A stretch of DNA of 10,351 bases, taken from contig DCMX01000091.1 in the NCBI GenBank assembly GCA_002321855.1, positions 1-10,351 on the forward strand. The letters run 5' to 3'. Position numbers and translations under genes: made by a program. Each line of letters starts with the position of its first letter. Positions within the stretch are counted from its first letter, which is position 1. The notes below the pieces were generated by a model. It ran no database searches and was not told the origin of the DNA. It saw nothing but the letters and a program-made list of their open reading frames with translations. Source of the stretch: Fidelibacterota bacterium UBA1611 (GTDB lineage Bacteria; Fidelibacterota; Marinisomatia; Marinisomatales; UBA1611). Of the stretch, positions 7,843-10,351 are shown in pieces.

Positions 7843-10351
7843 CTAGAAGTTGATACTCATTCCGAATTTGAACTGACGTGGGCTGGAAAATGACGCCGGA
7901 CTCATTAAGTATTGATCTAGTGTATTAAATCCTGGCCCGCTTAACTGAGGAGTATATGTTGGTAGCAATGAATAGGTTGCCCTTCCAGTATCGCTATTCA
8001 CAGATAACTCATTACGAATATCAAATAAATTATAAATATTCAAATGCAGAGCAAATTGTATACCACGTATTTTAAAATTATAAAAGCTGCGCATATCCAC
8101 ATTCATTGTACTTGGCTTACGGGCATTATTTTCAAAGGATGTACGCACTTCGGCAAATTGAGCAGTATACGGTAAACCACTGCCAAAATTGTAGATCAAA
8201 CTGATACCAGAATTCTTTACTGGATGGTATGTTACAGTAGCATTTAAGGTATGGCGTTGATCCCAATCCAATGGTACGAGCATTTTTTCCGGTTCTATAT
8301 TGGATTGTTCATCAAAAAATGCAGCTTGTGGATCAGAAGCATTTCCCTCAGAGGTTGAAAAGGTATAATCAATATTCCCAGAAATATTTCCTGTAGGCTT
8401 TTTCGACAGAGCCAACGTTACACCTTTTGAGTACGCATGATCTCTATTGATGTATAATCCATATTGATCACCACCTACAAATGAATTGACTATTCTCGTA
8501 GAATTCAGATTCCGGATATCTTTATAATATCCTGTTGCTTCAATACCAATATCGTTACCAATCTGTTGTGAAAAACCGATCTCATATTGAGTCGTTCGTT
8601 CAGGCTCAATATCGGCATTACCCATGGTTGTAGACGTCCCACTTCCTGGTATCACTTCAAATTCCGGGTTTGTGAACAAGTAACTGTATGCCGTCATTTG
8701 GAAAAAATGTCCGTAAGAAAAATGTAGATATCCCTTATCTGTAATAGGAAAAGCTAGAGCAAATCGTGGACTGATCTGAGTTTTTGGGTCTACCTCTTCA
8801 TACCATGGGTCTCCATACTCGTTTGACAATAATCGATCTTCATCCGTCTTCGTGTTTCCGGAGTACATCTCATCTTCTGATATCTCTCCGTCCCCATCAA
8901 GATCAAAATACTGGTTGATTGGCTTAAGGGGAACCCTGTGGTTTGGATCCCTCAGGTCATTGACCGTTTTCCACTGTGGATCAAAGTAGTCGTACCTGAG
9001 ACCAAAATTTGCAACAATATTATCTGCCTCCATCTTATCCTGGAGGTAAAAAGACATCTCGCGAGGATTTCGGCCATCCTTACCATACGAATCATTTGTA
9101 GGGGAGTATAACGGGTTCTGATAGGTAGGGTTATTATCCGTATAGTCAGATAGCTGAATAGTAATATCTGTTAGGGTAATATTTGTCACCCTGTACTCAA
9201 ATCCTGTTTTAAACTGGTGCCTTGCGTTTAACTGACTGGTTAGCTCTGCCTTGAACGTGTTGACAACAGATTTTCTATTGTAGGCACCCATAGAATGACC
9301 ACCAGCATAATAATTATTTACGGGGGTATAATCATAAATAGTTGGGTTAACATAATAGATATTAGAGTCTAACTCTGGCCTATCAGAAAACCACTGTCCT
9401 TCATCGGAAAACTCAAAGTCTAGCTCCTTATAAAATTCAGGGTCATCACTGAGATGGTTTCTGTAGTGATTGGTCGACTGTGAGAGCATAACATTTGCGA
9501 AGGTAGACTGACTGAGCGACAGGTCCATCCTAAAAAGGTTTCCGATCCTAGTGTTAAAGTAATTGCTTCTGCCATCTGGGTTCCACTTATAAAGGTGAGA
9601 ATAGTACTGGCTTTTGTTGTCACTGTACAATCTGTTATAGCTCATTTTCATGTATGGCGTCACCCGCCAGCTGAGCTTAACCTGCGTGGTGACCTGCTCG
9701 TTCCAGTTCATGGAAACCCAGTCAAATGCATTCTCATCTCTCAGACTGTCAATATAAGTAGGAATATCCTGACCTAGTTCAGGAACATAACCATTTCCAA
9801 TACCAACCTCGTCATTAACAACAAAATTATTCCCCTCAGGGTCCCAGACAAAGGTATTCGGATGAAATATCCTCTGACCATGAAGATATCCATTATTCCT
9901 TTTAAACCTTCCGGACGCAAAAAATGAAAGTTTCTTTGATAATATGGGTCCCTCAATATTTCCCTTGATATCAGATATTCCGTTTAGGTTAAAGTTTCCT
10001 ATTTGTGGAAGCAGGTCACTATCGTTTGACAGGTAGCTACCACCGTTGTAGCTAACGCTGCCCATGTAGTCACTGTAGCTGCCATCTTTGGTTACAATAT
10101 TAACAATGCCAGACATGGCCTGACCGTACTCTGCATTGAACGTGCCACTGATAAACTGAAGCTCCTGGATAGCATTGTTCTCAATCTCAACAGAAATACC
10201 AGAGTTAAACGGATCAGTAACGGTAATTCCGTCAACCATGTAGGCGATCTCACCTCCACGACCCCCGCGAACATGTATCTCACCGTTCGAAATAACCACG
10301 CCAGCCTGTAGAGCGATCACATCCTCAAACTCTTCAACAGGGAGCATCTGC
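7843..10351 (-). CDS. TonB-dependent receptor (SusC/RagA-like), partial at N-terminus
   Basis: The reading frame stays open through the right edge (the codon before the internal ATG at 10347 is CAG), so the true start, signal peptide and probably a carboxypeptidase-regulatory-like domain are outside. Numbering below is from that internal Met. The plug domain occupies about 1-95: VIALQAGVV (10-18), IHVRGGRGGEIAYMVDGI (24-41), then DPF, FNAEYGQAMSGIVNIVTKDG (70-89). The beta-barrel fills the rest, with the usual late elements LNIYNLFDIRN (769-779) and a terminal strand FKFGMSINF. TonB-dependent receptors take up large or scarce ligands across the outer membrane using ExbBD-TonB energy; the ligand is not readable from the sequence. 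An EF-hand-like loop lies at 482-493. The stop is 1 nt before the start of the secreted-protein gene, a tight coupling that resembles SusC/partner gene pairs, though the partner is not SusD. Confidence 0.92.
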   Translation of the reverse strand, partial: QMLPVEEFEDVIALQAGVVISNGEIHVRGGRGGEIAYMVDGITVTDPFNSGISVEIENNAIQELQFISGTFNAEYGQAMSGIVNIVTKDGSYSDYMGSVSYNGGSYLSNDSDLLPQIGNFNLNGISDIKGNIEGPILSKKLSFFASGRFKRNNGYLHGQRIFHPNTFVWDPEGNNFVVNDEVGIGNGYVPELGQDIPTYIDSLRDENAFDWVSMNWNEQVTTQVKLSWRVTPYMKMSYNRLYSDNKSQYYSHLYKWNPDGRSNYFNTRIGNLFRMDLSLSQSTFANVMLSQSTNHYRNHLSDDPEFYKELDFEFSDEGQWFSDRPELDSNIYYVNPTIYDYTPVNNYYAGGHSMGAYNRKSVVNTFKAELTSQLNARHQFKTGFEYRVTNITLTDITIQLSDYTDNNPTYQNPLYSPTNDSYGKDGRNPREMSFYLQDKMEADNIVANFGLRYDYFDPQWKTVNDLRDPNHRVPLKPINQYFDLDGDGEISEDEMYSGNTKTDEDRLLSNEYGDPWYEEVDPKTQISPRFALAFPITDKGYLHFSYGHFFQMTAYSYLFTNPEFEVIPGSGTSTTMGNADIEPERTTQYEIGFSQQIGNDIGIEATGYYKDIRNLNSTRIVNSFVGGDQYGLYINRDHAYSKGVTLALSKKPTGNISGNIDYTFSTSEGNASDPQAAFFDEQSNIEPEKMLVPLDWDQRHTLNATVTYHPVKNSGISLIYNFGSGLPYTAQFAEVRTSFENNARKPSTMNVDMRSFYNFKIRGIQFALHLNIYNLFDIRNELSVNSDTGRATYSLLPTYTPQLSGPGFNTLDQYLMSPASFSSPRQFKFGMSINF
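8869..8904 (-). other. EF-hand-type calcium loop within the TonB-dependent receptor
   Basis: The twelve residues DLDGDGEISEDE (482-493 from the internal Met) fit the canonical EF-hand/dockerin loop: Asp at positions 1, 3 and 5, Gly at 6, Ile at 8, Glu at 12. The loop lies in a long acidic stretch (about 460-520) between barrel strands, most likely on the cell exterior. Calcium binding is inferred from the match alone. Confidence 0.65.

Noticed and set aside
858..9777. Plus-strand frames of about 60-108 codons opposite the main genes
   Set aside because: All lie antisense to well-supported genes, have no family resemblance or ribosome sites, and are expected shadows of the real coding frames.
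7843..10351. Receptor paired with a SusD-type lipoprotein
   Set aside because: The following gene has an ordinary signal peptide without a lipobox Cys, and its fibronectin-like and sorting-tail domains do not resemble SusD.

Overview
The window looks like chromosomal DNA from an FCB-group bacterium (the Bacteroidota/Ignavibacteriota/Marinimicrobia side). My best guess is a Marinimicrobia (SAR406)-like or related marine lineage. The reasons are a moderately AT-rich composition, weak or absent Shine-Dalgarno sites before most genes, a large SusC/RagA-style TonB-dependent receptor, a PorV/PorQ-family outer-membrane protein, and a secreted protein with a fibronectin-like domain and a type IX secretion (T9SS)-like C-terminal tail. 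This assignment is inference from gene content, not from a marker gene.

All six supported genes lie on the minus strand, so transcription runs from the right edge to the left. From right to left: (1) a TonB-dependent receptor, cut at the right edge inside its plug domain (7843-10351); (2) a 1081-residue secreted multidomain protein (4596-7841), starting 1 nt after the receptor stop; (3) a PorV/PorQ-like outer-membrane beta-barrel (3565-4599), starting in an ATGA overlap with gene 2; (4) an NhaC-family Na+/H+ antiporter with an extra exported N-terminal domain (1655-3544), 20 nt after gene 3; (5) an agmatinase/guanidinobutyrase-type ureohydrolase (680-1642), 12 nt after gene 4; (6) after a 142-nt gap holding small inverted repeats, a NimA-like FMN-binding oxidase-family protein (1-537), cut at the left edge. 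No RNA gene, transposon, CRISPR array or long non-coding stretch was seen.

Genes 1-3 form an obvious outer-membrane module: a receptor, a surface or secreted protein carrying Asp-rich Ca-binding-type repeats and a sorting-like tail, and a PorV-like protein of the family that handles T9SS cargo. Genes 4-5 suggest an inner-membrane transporter paired with a cytoplasmic enzyme that hydrolyses a guanidino compound. The spacing is compatible with one transcript for genes 1-5. The most speculative but testable reading is that the cluster captures, imports and degrades a guanidino or polyamine-type compound or its precursor. The parts could also be independent neighbours.
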